Shown: positions 36,256-45,761 of the stretch, in pieces
Layout: each line of letters opens with the position of its first letter
Position numbering within the stretch: the first letter of the stretch is position 1
DNA from: Serpentinicella alkaliphila
GTDB taxonomy: Bacteria; Bacillota; Clostridia; Peptostreptococcales; Natronincolaceae
Direction: 5' to 3'
Assembly (NCBI RefSeq): GCF_018141405.1
Contig: NZ_CP058648.1
Span: forward strand, 2,878,502 to 2,942,501
DNA: 64,000 nucleotides
The notes under the pieces: generated by a model
Told to the model about the DNA's origin: nothing
Seen by the model: the letters and a program-made list of their open reading frames with translations, nothing else
Database searches by the model: none
Translations under genes and position numbers: made by a program

Positions 36256-37517
36256 TTAATAATAATTCGACAACAACCCAACTTCATATGTTCCAATGTC
36301 TATGAGGCCTAGTTCTTCAAAGTATTTATTGGGCAATATCTGGTGTATAATATGAACGTTTGAGTTCTTCCACTTAGTTACAGCCATCTTAAGTCCATTT
36401 CCTTTGATTCCTAGTTTCCTCATTTCTTTATGCATCGCCTTATAGGTTTTCCATTGTTTCATCTTTATCATTCTTAATCTTCTGCGTAGCCAACCCATAA
36501 ATCCTACTATAAATCCTTTAATATTTGCTATTCGATAGTAATTTATCCATCCTCTTAGCTTAGGATTTAACTCTTTAATAATTTCTTCTAGTTTTCTCCC
36601 TGAGTTTCTTCTAGTAATTCGTCTTATATTTTCTTTAAAACGCTTTATCCTTTTAGAATTGACCGTAAGTATTCTTTTGTATATTACAAATCCTAGAAAG
36701 GCTACTCCTTCATTCACACTTGTTAGTTTAGTTTTCATATCATTAACTTTTAGCTTCAACTCTATCTCTAAGACTTTTGTAGCATAAGTTTTATAATCCC
36801 CTGCTGTTTTCTTATCTTTTGCAGAGATAAGAATATCATCAGCAAAACCCACTATTCTTATGCCATTATCCATCATCTTCTGGTCAAACTGATTAAGGTA
36901 TATGTTGCTAATCAATGGAGAGATTACTCCCCCTTGCGGAGAGCCGATTTCCGTTTCGCAAAAATTGTCTCTATGCATTACACCTGATTTTAGAAATTTC
37001 TTAATCAAGTCTAGCACTTTACTATCACTTATTCTCTCTGATATTGCTTCTATGATGATTTCATGGTCTAGAGTGTCAAAGCATTTGCTTAAGTCCATAT
37101 CTACTACATGTCCTAATCCATATTTATTCATAAATCGCTCTGCTTTTGCTACTGCCTGATGTTGTGAATTAGGCCTATATCCATAACTAGATGGATGAAA
37201 GGTAGGATCAAATATTGGTTCTATTATATTTACAATGACTTGTTGTACTACTCTATCTCTCACTGTTGGAATACTAATAATCTTATGCCTCCGTCCGGTT
37301 TTTCAATTTCTACTCTTCTTACTGGACTTGGTGCATACTCGTTGGTTTTCAGTCTTTCATGAAGAAACTCAATATTTAATTCAAGTCTTTCAGCAAAATC
37401 AGTAACAGTTTCCCCATCTATTCCTGGGGCTCCATTGTTCTTCTTTACACTTTTGAAAGCTAGTTTTAAATTTTCTTTTCGGTAAATTTTATCGATAAGG
37501 CTGTACCATTTCTTCAC
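36256..37517 (-). pseudogene. ltrA: Group II intron reverse transcriptase, frameshifted
   Basis: The N-terminal part (from GTG 37517 after AAGGAGG) reads KKWYSLIDKIYRKENLKLAF, NNGAPGIDGETV, and KPDGGIRLL, then leaves the frame near 37263. The rest continues in the next frame with RDRVVQQ, SSYGYRPNSQHQAV, DLSKCFDTLDHE, GSPQGGVISPLISNIYL, the catalytic FADDILIS, and the maturase region GWINYYR. A single G seems to be missing in LLGIPTVRDR. There is no endonuclease domain, as usual for class C. Restored, the protein would be about 420 residues. Confidence 0.9.
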
Positions 37518-38233
37518 GTTTTTCCTCCTTTGTTGCTGTATCTTTCAGTACCTCTTGCTTAAGCTATATGTTCTTTATTAGGCTCACTTGACGTCTCTAG
37601 CTCTATGGCTATCTTATCTTTACTTACCTGACTACTTCATATCTGTGTCATCGAGATAATTCGCAAGTTTCTTATGCCAATTATTCGTATCTTCCAGCAT
37701 TTCAGCTTTCTTTTAACACCTTCACTCTTACTTAAGGTACCTTCCAATACACTTTGAAATCTCTTCCACCCTTCGCATCTATCATAGATTTTTGACCTAT
37801 GATAGTCACATCAACTAGATGATATGTCACCTATATTTTCTCCTCCACACTATTACTAGCTTTCATTGGTATAGGTTTATTAACTACTACGGCTTCATCT
37901 GCATACTGCACCCTCATCTTACCTCTTGCTTTCGCTTGTAGGTAAAATTTACAGCTCAAGTACAGCACTTCCGAGGTTAATTTGCTCCACCTGTTACTAA
38001 AACGACCATCTTAACACATATGACTAAGCTAATTTTAGGACGTTCCCACTTTTAGGAGGGTTATCCACCATATGTGCCAACATTGGTTCACTTTCGTTCC
38101 GTTCCAGCAACCGCCATCAGCTTCCTTCAGACCCTTTTGTCACCAAAAGCGCCCTTGCCTACAGCTTGCCTTCACATTAGCAAGGTAGCAGGTTTTCTTT
38201 TAAACCATCGGCTCCGCAACATGCCTCGCAAAC

Positions 38234-38262
38234 TAAAAAATCCTCCCAGTCATCGGGAGGAT
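38234..38262 (-). terminator. Terminator that served as the intron target
   Basis: TCCTCCC and GGGAGGA form a 7-base-pair stem with a seven-base loop, followed by six T on the minus strand. The intron 5' end follows within two bases. It presumably ended the nrdDG transcript. Confidence 0.85.
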
Positions 38263-38512
38263 AGTATCTTAACAATATATAAACTTAATTCATCAGAAGT
38301 AAAATCAGACATAATTAAGTTAAATTATTCTTATAAGGTTAAAATATTAGAAATACTGTGTACAGAAATTCATTTGTACATTTTAAAATGTAAACCCTGG
38401 TATAAAATATATTCTCAACAAGCTATCTATCTAAAAAATATTATCCACTACAAATTTTTATAAAAACTCTCTTAAATATTAAATATGAGTAGTAGTTTTA
38501 ACATGTGATTTT

Positions 38513-39034
38513 TTATAGTGCATAATCCCATTCAGCAATAATTATTTTTTTATTTAGTTCTGTTTTTCTCACATCAATAACTCTTTGATTTTCAGAACCT
38601 CTAAATCTTAAGTTTAGATTTATCTTTTCAATTTCAAATGGTCCATCAATTAATATATCCGTATGTTGAAGTAGCTCAGTCCAGCCCTTCATTTTCTCAG
38701 AATTTTCTACCAAATATTCATAGGTATATCCTGAATAAGTGATGATATTATGACCTAATTTCTTTAACTCCATAGAAAGACTTGAAAGTACGTTTGCTTG
38801 TTCAAAGGGTTCTCCTCCACTTAATGTCACCCCATCTAAAAGTGGATTTTCTTTTACTTTACTAATAATACTTTCAATACTGATTAATTTTCCATTATTA
38901 AAAGAATGTGTATGCATATTATGACATCCTTGACAGTTATGCCTACATCCCTGTGTAAAAATAACAAATCTTATTCCTGGACCATCTACAATTGATTCTT
39001 GAACGATTCCTGCAACTCTTACCATACTATTCAT
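38513..39034 (-). CDS. nrdG: Anaerobic ribonucleotide reductase activating enzyme NrdG
   Basis: This is a 173-residue radical-SAM activase. The cluster motif CRHNCQGCHN (C-x3-C-x2-C) is near residue 30, preceded by ESIVDGPGIRFVIFTQG. The glycine-rich SAM site VTLSGGEPFEQ follows. It generates the glycyl radical on NrdD. It lies 24 bases after nrdD, in one operon. Confidence 0.95.
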   Translation of the reverse strand: MNSMVRVAGIVQESIVDGPGIRFVIFTQGCRHNCQGCHNMHTHSFNNGKLISIESIISKVKENPLLDGVTLSGGEPFEQANVLSSLSMELKKLGHNIITYSGYTYEYLVENSEKMKGWTELLQHTDILIDGPFEIEKINLNLRFRGSENQRVIDVRKTELNKKIIIAEWDYAL

Positions 39035-39058
39035 TAATACTCACCCTATATTCAAAAG

Positions 39059-41380
39059 TTATACTATATGTGTGTGCTTTAATCTATCTCTTTCCTCGGA
39101 TTTTTTAGCATCGTTAAATCTATCTAGAGTCCCCACTAAATATCCTGTTATTCTTCTAATTCTTTCAAATTTCACATCACCTTCTTCTCTACCACAGTTC
39201 GGGCACTTATCGCTAATTATTCCAGAATACCCACAAACTGGGTCTCGATCTACTGGGTGATTGATTGAACCATACCCAACTCCTTCTTCCTTCATTACTC
39301 TTATAACCTTTTCAAAAGCTTCTATATTTCTTGAAGCATCTCCATCAAATTCAACGTAAGTAATATGTCCTGCATTTGTAAGATTATGATATGGAGCCTC
39401 TTTTCTTATTTTATCGAACATATTTATCTTGTAATAAACTGGAACATGAAAACTATTTGTATAATATTCTCTATCCGTAATGCCCTCAATCTCTCCAAAT
39501 ATTTCTCTATCAATTTTTACTAGCCTTCCAGCTATACCTTCAGCAGGTGTAGCAATTAAAGAATAGTTCATTTTATATGTTTTTGAAGCGTCATCCATAC
39601 GTTTTCTCATATGTTCTATAATATTAATCCCAAGTTTTTGAGACTCTTCTGACTCTCCATGATGCTTCCCAGTTAAAGCCTTTAGACATTCGGCTAATCC
39701 TATGAACCCCAAAGTTAAAGTTCCATGCTTTAATACCTCTCGAATTTCATCTTCATAACCAAGCTTATCAGAATCAATCCAAACCCCTTGTCCCATAAGG
39801 AATGGAAAGTTTTTAACTTTTTTCTGTGCCTGTATTTCAAATCTATCCATAAGCTGTTTGATGATCAGATCAATCTTTTCATCCAGCTCTTTATAGAAAT
39901 TTTTTATATCCCCACAACATTTTAATGCAATTCTTGGCAGATTTACAGTTGTAAAGCTTAAATTCCCTCTTCCAAATACAACTTCTTTTGATGGGTCATA
40001 TTCATTTCCCATTACTCTGGTTCTGCAACCCATATATGCTATTTCTGTATCAGGTTGTCCTTCTTTGTAATATTTTAAATTAAATGGAGCATCGATAAAT
40101 GAGAAATTAGGAAATAATCTTTTTGCACTAACTCTACATGCTAGTTGAAACAAATCATAATTAGGGTCATCTATATTATAATTTACCCCTTCTTTAACTT
40201 TAAATATCTGTATAGGAAATATTGGAGTTTCCCCATTTCCTAAGCCCGCTTCCGTAGCTAATAGAAGATTTTTAACCACCATTCTACCTTCTAATGATAT
40301 ATCGGTTCCATAATTAATAGAGCTAAATGGCACCTGGGCCCCAGCTCTGGAGTGCATTGTATTTAAGTTATGAATTAGTCCCTCCATAGCCTGGTATGTA
40401 CTTTTGTCCGTCTCGTTATAGGCCCTTTGTCTTGCAAACTCCTGAGCTTTCTTTACTATTTCTAAATCTTTGAAATATTTAAAAAGATATTGTTTTTCAA
40501 CTTCTACATACTGATCTTCCATTTTTAAATTAGGTTCAATATTGTATTCTTCTTTTATTTCTAATAAAACCTGCTTTACTAAACTTTCTGCCTCCACATT
40601 ATCAAAGAGTAGCTCAATGCTATTAATCAGATTTTTTGTATATAACTTTCTATATGTCTTTTTAACCCCCAGTGCAATTCCATAATCAAAGTTTGGAATA
40701 CTTTGTCCACCATGCTGGTCATTTTGATTGGATTGAATTGCAATACAAGCAAGCGCTGAGTAACTTTGAATATCATTTGGCTCTCTTAAATAACCATGTC
40801 CTGTACTAAAACCGTTTTTAAATAACTTTTCAATATCGATTTGGCAACATGTCGTAGTAAGAGTTAGGAAATCAAGGTCGTGTATATGTATATCACCAGT
40901 TTTATGGGCATTTGAATATTCTTGTTTTAAAACAAACAGATTATAAAACTGTTTTGCTCCTTCAGAACCATACTTAAGCATTGTTCCCATAGCTGTATTG
41001 CCATCTATATTAGCATTTTCACGTTTAATATCATTATCTTCAGCATCTTTAAATGTTAAATCCTCATATATTTTCATGAGCCGAGTATTCATCTCCCTCA
41101 ATCTCGTTCTCTCAGCTCTATATATGATATAAGCTTTAGCAATTTCTGCCTTTCCATTATCTATAAGTACTTTCTCAACAATATCTTGTATTTGTTCAAC
41201 CGTTGGATTAGTGTTCTGAATTTCCTTTTCTATATATTTCACTGCTTTTTCAGCTATATTAAAAGCAGCTCCGTAGTCTTCTTTTCCTACAGACCTTGAA
41301 GCTCTAAAAATGGCATTTGCAATTTTTTCAATATTAAAGGGAACTTCTCTCCCATCTCTTTTTACGATTTTAGTAATCAT
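39059..41380 (-). CDS. nrdD: Anaerobic ribonucleoside-triphosphate reductase NrdD
   Basis: This 773-residue enzyme makes dNTPs anaerobically by glycyl-radical chemistry. An N-terminal ATP-cone (ITKIVKRDGREVPFNIEKI) gives allosteric control. The catalytic barrel shows HIHDLDFL, GGQSIPNFDYG and NLPRIALK. The C-terminus has a zinc motif (CGYSG and CPNCGREEGD) and the radical glycine in RRITGYLVGTLDRFN. ATG 41380 with AAGGAGG is the start. Two NrdR-box-like palindromes lie about 70 to 120 bases upstream. Confidence 0.96.
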   Translation of the reverse strand: MITKIVKRDGREVPFNIEKIANAIFRASRSVGKEDYGAAFNIAEKAVKYIEKEIQNTNPTVEQIQDIVEKVLIDNGKAEIAKAYIIYRAERTRLREMNTRLMKIYEDLTFKDAEDNDIKRENANIDGNTAMGTMLKYGSEGAKQFYNLFVLKQEYSNAHKTGDIHIHDLDFLTLTTTCCQIDIEKLFKNGFSTGHGYLREPNDIQSYSALACIAIQSNQNDQHGGQSIPNFDYGIALGVKKTYRKLYTKNLINSIELLFDNVEAESLVKQVLLEIKEEYNIEPNLKMEDQYVEVEKQYLFKYFKDLEIVKKAQEFARQRAYNETDKSTYQAMEGLIHNLNTMHSRAGAQVPFSSINYGTDISLEGRMVVKNLLLATEAGLGNGETPIFPIQIFKVKEGVNYNIDDPNYDLFQLACRVSAKRLFPNFSFIDAPFNLKYYKEGQPDTEIAYMGCRTRVMGNEYDPSKEVVFGRGNLSFTTVNLPRIALKCCGDIKNFYKELDEKIDLIIKQLMDRFEIQAQKKVKNFPFLMGQGVWIDSDKLGYEDEIREVLKHGTLTLGFIGLAECLKALTGKHHGESEESQKLGINIIEHMRKRMDDASKTYKMNYSLIATPAEGIAGRLVKIDREIFGEIEGITDREYYTNSFHVPVYYKINMFDKIRKEAPYHNLTNAGHITYVEFDGDASRNIEAFEKVIRVMKEEGVGYGSINHPVDRDPVCGYSGIISDKCPNCGREEGDVKFERIRRITGYLVGTLDRFNDAKKSEERDRLKHTHIV

Positions 41381-41449
41381 AATAAATATCCTCCTTATGT
41401 AAGAAATTATGCAATTCATAAAACTAAATTAATTTAAGCAATACATCAA

Positions 41450-41498
41450 ACTACTATATATGGACTATATAAATATTATCATGCACTATATTTTGTGT
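41450..41498. promoter_or_regulatory. Tandem NrdR-box-like palindromes upstream of nrdD
   Basis: Two 16-base sites (41450-41465, ACTACTATATATGGAC; 41483-41498, GCACTATATTTTGTGT) resemble the NrdR consensus ACACWATATATWGTGT. Their starts are 33 bases apart, about three helical turns, as in known NrdR pairs. The right-hand copy is the better match. Confidence 0.5.
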
Positions 41499-41811
41499 CA
41501 AACTATATATCCTTTAACTTAGATAGCAGTTTGTTATTTTCTAGTGTAATTGCCCTAAAGATGTTAAACGAATCATTAGAAAAATTAGATACTTTTATGT
41601 ATAATATTTTAGTAATGTTTCTGTAAATTTAGATCACTTGAAATCGAAACTTTCTCTTACTAATGTAAAAAGCCTATATAACAAGTACATAGACTTTTGA
41701 ATTTTCACGCATTTAATTAACATATTGCTTCATGTGTTTTTATTTATATTTACACAAATTGAACACCTATATGTTAATAAAAAAGTTGAAGAAAAAACTA
41801 CTATAATCAAA

Positions 41812-41852
41812 AAGGGCATTATCTCTTAAAATATAAGAAATACTACCCTTGT
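41812..41852 (-). terminator. Terminator of the AlbA/Schlafen-type gene
   Basis: Minus-strand GGGTAGTATTTCTT pairs with AAGAGATAATGCCC (one mismatch, two G-T pairs) and is followed by TTTTTG. Confidence 0.75.
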
Positions 41853-41932
41853 TTCATTTATATAAGTCTCCAAAATCCCCCTGACACGTCACAATCCCCT
41901 AACATTGCCAACTTATGTCTTTAACTCTTCTC

Positions 41933-43132
41933 TTAAATGTTTTTGAATATTTTATCCACCTTAAATCCTGGAAGTATTACCTTGAAAAGGTTTCGTCTTT
42001 CAATATTTAGTAATCTCAAGGTATTTTTTGGAAACATACCAATTAAATTTTGCAGGCTATAATTTGTCCCCAGAAATCTATTTTCCTTATCTAATGTCAT
42101 CAGCCTTTGATATAGCCAATTGTTCCTTTTGGCTGGATTCAGCTCTCTAATAATGGTCTGTGGATTAGTTCCCTTAGGTAGAGTGCCTGGATTACTAACT
42201 TCTATCTTTGTACTTCCAATAACCACCACTATCTCCTTGGTTAGATCAAAATAATCCCTATGAACAACTGCATTTACAATGCATTGAAATACAGGTTCTA
42301 TGGGATAATCATAGGGCTTAAAATATGTTTGCAAAAATTCTTGTGACCTATTAAGCATATCTATTATATTACCACCAATATTTGTTATCTTCTTCATTTT
42401 CTGATCATATGTAATTATTTTAATCCCAAAATAAGGCATATATATTTGAGGGTGCTCACAAAACAGCAGAAGTCCCCCTAGGGTTGGATAAAGTTTATTT
42501 GTATCATCATCATAATAAGTAATTCCAAGACTTAACCATATATCCTTTTCCACAGATTCATTTAATGATAACCCTAATTTTTTGATATATTCTTTTATTA
42601 ATTGTCTATTTAATACATCGATACCAAGATTATATAGAGGAATTAACTCATTGCTTATTAAACCAATCTCTTGAAACATGTTGGCAATTTCATATCTTCT
42701 GGCAAAGTCTGTAGTAGAACCTCTACGTATATAAAAGGCACCTGTTTGTCGCATCTGATGAGGTTTAAGTGGACTCTTAAAAATAGTGATTACTCCAACA
42801 TATTTGTCCTGATAATTCACCGTTTCTACCAGGAGGTTTACAGGTGGGTCACATCTATAGCTAATTATTTGTTGTATCCTCTCTTCGTTTAGATCCTCAG
42901 GATTAATCCCTTTTATTTCTTTTGTCGTATCTTTAATACCAATAATCAAATATCCTCTGCCACCTACAGAATTGGCTATTGCTATTACATCCTTAACAAA
43001 TTCTTTTTTATCTGACTCTGTTTTTAAATTCAATATTTCCTTAAAATCTAGTTTTACTCCTTCTTTATTCTTTATTAAAGCCTTTAGTCTTTGTATATCC
43101 AAAGATTGACTCACCCCTCTCTGATGAAACAC
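41933..43132 (-). CDS. AlbA_2/Schlafen-domain ATP-binding protein
   Basis: This 399-residue protein starts with an AlbA_2 (Schlafen-like) nucleic-acid binding module: EGVKLDFKEI, KEFVKDVIAIANSVGGRGYLIIGIKD and GAFYIRRGSTTDFARR. The C-terminal half has HRDYFDLTKEIVVVIGSTKIEVSNPGTLP, the HATPase-like segment of COG2865 (RecG-related) regulators. Such proteins are often linked to defence or mobile DNA, but no single role is established. Start is uncertain; GTG 43132 and internal GTG or TTG codons are alternatives. Confidence 0.8.
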   Translation of the reverse strand: MFHQRGVSQSLDIQRLKALIKNKEGVKLDFKEILNLKTESDKKEFVKDVIAIANSVGGRGYLIIGIKDTTKEIKGINPEDLNEERIQQIISYRCDPPVNLLVETVNYQDKYVGVITIFKSPLKPHQMRQTGAFYIRRGSTTDFARRYEIANMFQEIGLISNELIPLYNLGIDVLNRQLIKEYIKKLGLSLNESVEKDIWLSLGITYYDDDTNKLYPTLGGLLLFCEHPQIYMPYFGIKIITYDQKMKKITNIGGNIIDMLNRSQEFLQTYFKPYDYPIEPVFQCIVNAVVHRDYFDLTKEIVVVIGSTKIEVSNPGTLPKGTNPQTIIRELNPAKRNNWLYQRLMTLDKENRFLGTNYSLQNLIGMFPKNTLRLLNIERRNLFKVILPGFKVDKIFKNI

Positions 43133-44280
43133 TATTATTTCCTATTTTTAGCTTAACTTTCACTTCTATTTAACCTCTCTCTAAATTTTCTTTTTTCCTC
43201 CTAAATAAAAACTATATCCTTTCAGTATGATTCCAGTCTTGCTACCTTTCGCATTTTAAAGAGTTCTCTTAGCTTCATTACGTACTTCTCTGTATTTATT
43301 CATATATTCATTACTCCGATAGATTATGTTAGCAATGCTGATTATTTCGTAGAATACCCATGCTTTTTGGAATTATAGCATGTAAAGTTACTAGAGTCAA
43401 CGGAGTTGCAAAATAGAATGAGGATAACCCTCATATCTTTATTCAAAACATATTCTACACTATCCACTCACAAAAACTCTAAACTACGGTTGTTGATGCT
43501 TTGAAGACAAAATACCTACGTTTCAGCGTTGTTTATCCTAATCTAATAATAATTAACATTATTATTTAATGCATTGTAGCACTCCTATCCAAAATATTAA
43601 TTAAATAAAGTAGTATGTACTTAAACAATTCAAGATCTATTGAAGAACTTAGTAGCAGCACCTTAAGTTTTTGCTAGGAACACAGAACTGTTTATCTATC
43701 CCACTAATATATACATATAATTTTACTTAATTATTATATTATTTCCTTGCATAGTCACAAATTCCTTTAATTTTTTTCTACAATAGTATTGATAATAAGG
43801 CTTTGCCCTATATTAGTTACATTAGTCTTATTTTGATTGATCTTTGTTGATAATCGTGACTTGTGCTACAGCTAACAAAATAGACCAACCGACTTTTTTT
43901 ACTATTATGAGACACTATTTGTTATTAAATCAGAATTTTAATAATTGAAAACATTATTTTATTATTAGGTTTTGTAACGTTCTTTTCTATCATCAACAAT
44001 ATTTCCTTTTGGTTCTATTACCAATGAAAAAATCTTACATAATCAATATATGTCTAAGTCTAATTTAAATAAATTACAATAATTTTAGACTAAACCAGTG
44101 TCTCAAGAGCTCCCCTCGTAAGGTTGATAATTTTGCTCAGTTTCTTCATCATTACACTTATAAAATTCTTAACATATTTTTATAGACAAGCTAATATATA
44201 TTAATATTACAATTAATATGTTTATGGTTATGGATATACCATAAAATAGAATCTTATATTTATGTTAGGAGGAAATACAA
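43133..44280. other. Gene-free, probably decayed accessory DNA
   Basis: No reading frame with a ribosome site is supported across this 1.1 kb. It contains one copy of the dispersed repeat (43861-43916). Short coding-like scraps occur on the minus strand (for example a 20-codon frame at 44090-44152) but lack a start signal. Confidence 0.5.
43861..43916. repeat. Dispersed repeat R1, copy A
   Basis: This is the first of four copies sharing, on the plus strand, GCTACAGCTAACAAAATAG, then ACCAATCG, a T-rich spacer and TATTATGAGACACT. Similarity to copy B extends a further 20 bases to the left (TTGTTGATAATC). Confidence 0.8.
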
Positions 44281-44700
44281 ATGAGGAAATTTTTTCAATT
44301 AGATCCCAATACCTTTATCTTTATTAATTATATAAGCTTAGTGGGATTATTAGCTTTCTCTTTATTAAATCTGGCGGCACTGGTTACGTATATAAAATAC
44401 ACGTTAGGTGTATCTAACCAATTCATTGTTCTCTTACCTGCAATTAAGTTACTATTAAATATTGACTTTTTGTTTCTGGTGGCACTCATTTTAATGTACA
44501 ATGCAATTGAGAAATTTTTTGATTTTAAACTTGTCTTAATAGGAGCAATGATAGGTATTGTCAGTATCTTATACATTCTAGTTAATAACAAGCCTATAGT
44601 CATGATTGCAACTCTAGGTTTATACGGACTATCAATTCCTCTATATGCCATTATTGTTGGGCCTAATATACTCACTTCAAAACGATATCATCCGTACTAA
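44281..44700 (+). CDS. Four-helix membrane protein of unknown function
   Basis: This is a 139-residue protein with four hydrophobic segments (about residues 15-37, 48-68, 78-98 and 103-125) and a short polar C-terminus. AGGAGG lies eight bases before the ATG, so it is very probably translated. I do not recognise a family. It is on the plus strand, alone in a decayed region. The opposite strand also has an open frame here, which I regard as a shadow. Confidence 0.7.
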   Translation: MRKFFQLDPNTFIFINYISLVGLLAFSLLNLAALVTYIKYTLGVSNQFIVLLPAIKLLLNIDFLFLVALILMYNAIEKFFDFKLVLIGAMIGIVSILYILVNNKPIVMIATLGLYGLSIPLYAIIVGPNILTSKRYHPY

Positions 44701-44837
44701 AGCAAATACTAAAAATATTTATGAAGTGCAAGAAATAATAATAAAGTCTACCTTAGAGAAATGGCATTAAATTGTGTTAGTCACTTATATTTAAACATAT
44801 TAGCCATATATATACAGATATCCTATTTTAAAAAAAC

Positions 44838-44872
44838 ACTTTGATCTGAATTAATCAGCCAAAGTGTTTTAT
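44838..44872. terminator. Bidirectional terminator
   Basis: AAAACACTTTG pairs with CAAAGTGTTTT; T-rich flanks occur on both strands. It closes the minus-strand 58-residue gene and may also close the plus-strand membrane-protein gene. Confidence 0.75.
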
Positions 44873-44902
44873 TGGTTTTACATAATAATATTTTAATATT
44901 TA

Positions 44903-45079
44903 TTAATCTTGATATCCTGATAGTTGTTGCTGAGCACTATTAAGTGAATTTATTGCTTGTTGAATCTTATTTTTATTATCTGGTTTTTCTGCAGAATTAA
45001 GCGCTTGTTGTAATGTGTTAACAGTATTTTGTACTGATGACATACTTTGGTCAACGTACTGTTTAGCTTTTCCTGGCAT
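44903..45079 (-). CDS. 58-residue glutamine-rich small protein
   Basis: A strong AAAGGAGGTG site precedes the ATG at 45079. The protein starts MPGKAKQYVDQSMSSVQNTV, continues LQQALNSAEKPDNK and ends INSLNSAQQQLSGYQD. It is helical and coiled-coil-like, rich in Q, N and S, and has no cysteine. I do not recognise the family; a spore or coat-associated small protein is conceivable but unproven. It has its own terminator, so it is probably a genuine single-gene unit. Confidence 0.75.
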   Translation of the reverse strand: MPGKAKQYVDQSMSSVQNTVNTLQQALNSAEKPDNKNKIQQAINSLNSAQQQLSGYQD

Positions 45080-45440
45080 ATATTACACCTCCTTTAATAA
45101 TGTATTCAAAAATATTATCTACTGCAGATTTAAATAATATTCGTTATTATAAACAAAAAACACCATTATTTTTGAAACGGTACACCGTAGCGATGTGCAC
45201 CTGTGATTTTTATTTATTATTTATATAGTGTAAATATATGCCTTTGAAAACTTCGTAATAGCCAATCTATGACTCCTCTTATGATTTTTATTAATATTAT
45301 ACATATAAATGAAATTAAGTTTCAATACCTGTTCTTTATCTAAGCGTAGATTATCTCAAATATCCACTCTATAAAAATTATTAAGTTTACATGTACTACT
45401 TGCCCTATTATTTCTATTGGGCCTTGTTGATTATCTCCGC

Positions 45441-45495
45441 CTGTGCGGCAGCTATCAAAATAGATCAATCGACGTTTGTAGCGTTATGTAACACT
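45441..45495. repeat. Dispersed repeat R1, copy B
   Basis: Second copy of the R1 family (GCGGCAGCTATCAAAATAG, ATCAATCG, then GTTATGTAACACT). On the minus strand it begins directly after the stop codon of the gene relic at 45497. Confidence 0.8.
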
Positions 45496-45496
45496 T

Positions 45497-45740
45497 TTAA
45501 ATTTCATTCTTATGCTTTGAAAACCAGTCTTCCCAATCAAAGTCCTCTTGTTTTTGTAGTGCTTCTTGCATCCTTTCAAAGGATGCATTCTATATATAGG
45601 CACAAAAGTCTCTCCTGGTCTAGGACGAAACTTGGGAAGCCCCAATTCTCTTATTTCTTCTAGCCCTAACCCAAATTTATTAGATATTAGCAATTTGTGA
45701 GGTACAACATAGGGCTATCTGGCGCATTATCTTAAAAATA
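45497..45740 (-). pseudogene. C-terminal relic of an unidentified gene
   Basis: On the minus strand SPMLYLTN, then (after a stop) ISNKFGLGLEEIRELGLPKF and RPRPGETFVPIYRMHP read as protein; after a frame change ERMQEALQKQEDFDWEDWF and SKHKNEI end at a stop at 45497. This has the look of an intact protein tail. I cannot name the family. Repeat R1 copy B abuts the stop. Confidence 0.5.
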
Positions 45741-45761
45741 TTAGTAGTGTAATTTTTATTG

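Larger units (their letters stand above)
36185..38233 (-). mobile_element. Group IIC intron
   Basis: The ribozyme is read on the minus strand. Its 5' end at 38233 is GTTTGCGAGGCATG, close to the GTGTGCCCGGCATG of the Oceanobacillus IIC intron. Domain I elements follow, including GTGAAGGCAAGCTG, GGTGACAAAAGGGTCTGAAGG and GAACGAAAGTGAACC. The reverse transcriptase lies in domain IV. Domain V is at 36207-36237: stems GAGCCGGA/TCCGGTTC and TACG/CGTA with an AG bulge. The 3' boundary near 36185 is approximate. The intron starts in the T run of a terminator, the target typical of class C. Confidence 0.85.

Noticed and set aside
38074-38463. Plus-strand 129-codon reading frame
   Set aside because: It runs antisense through intron domain I and the terminator, whose RNA conservation explains the sequence.
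44090-44152. 20-codon minus-strand peptide MMKKLSKIINLTRGALETLV
   Set aside because: No ribosome site and no terminator; in a decayed region such a short frame is expected by chance.
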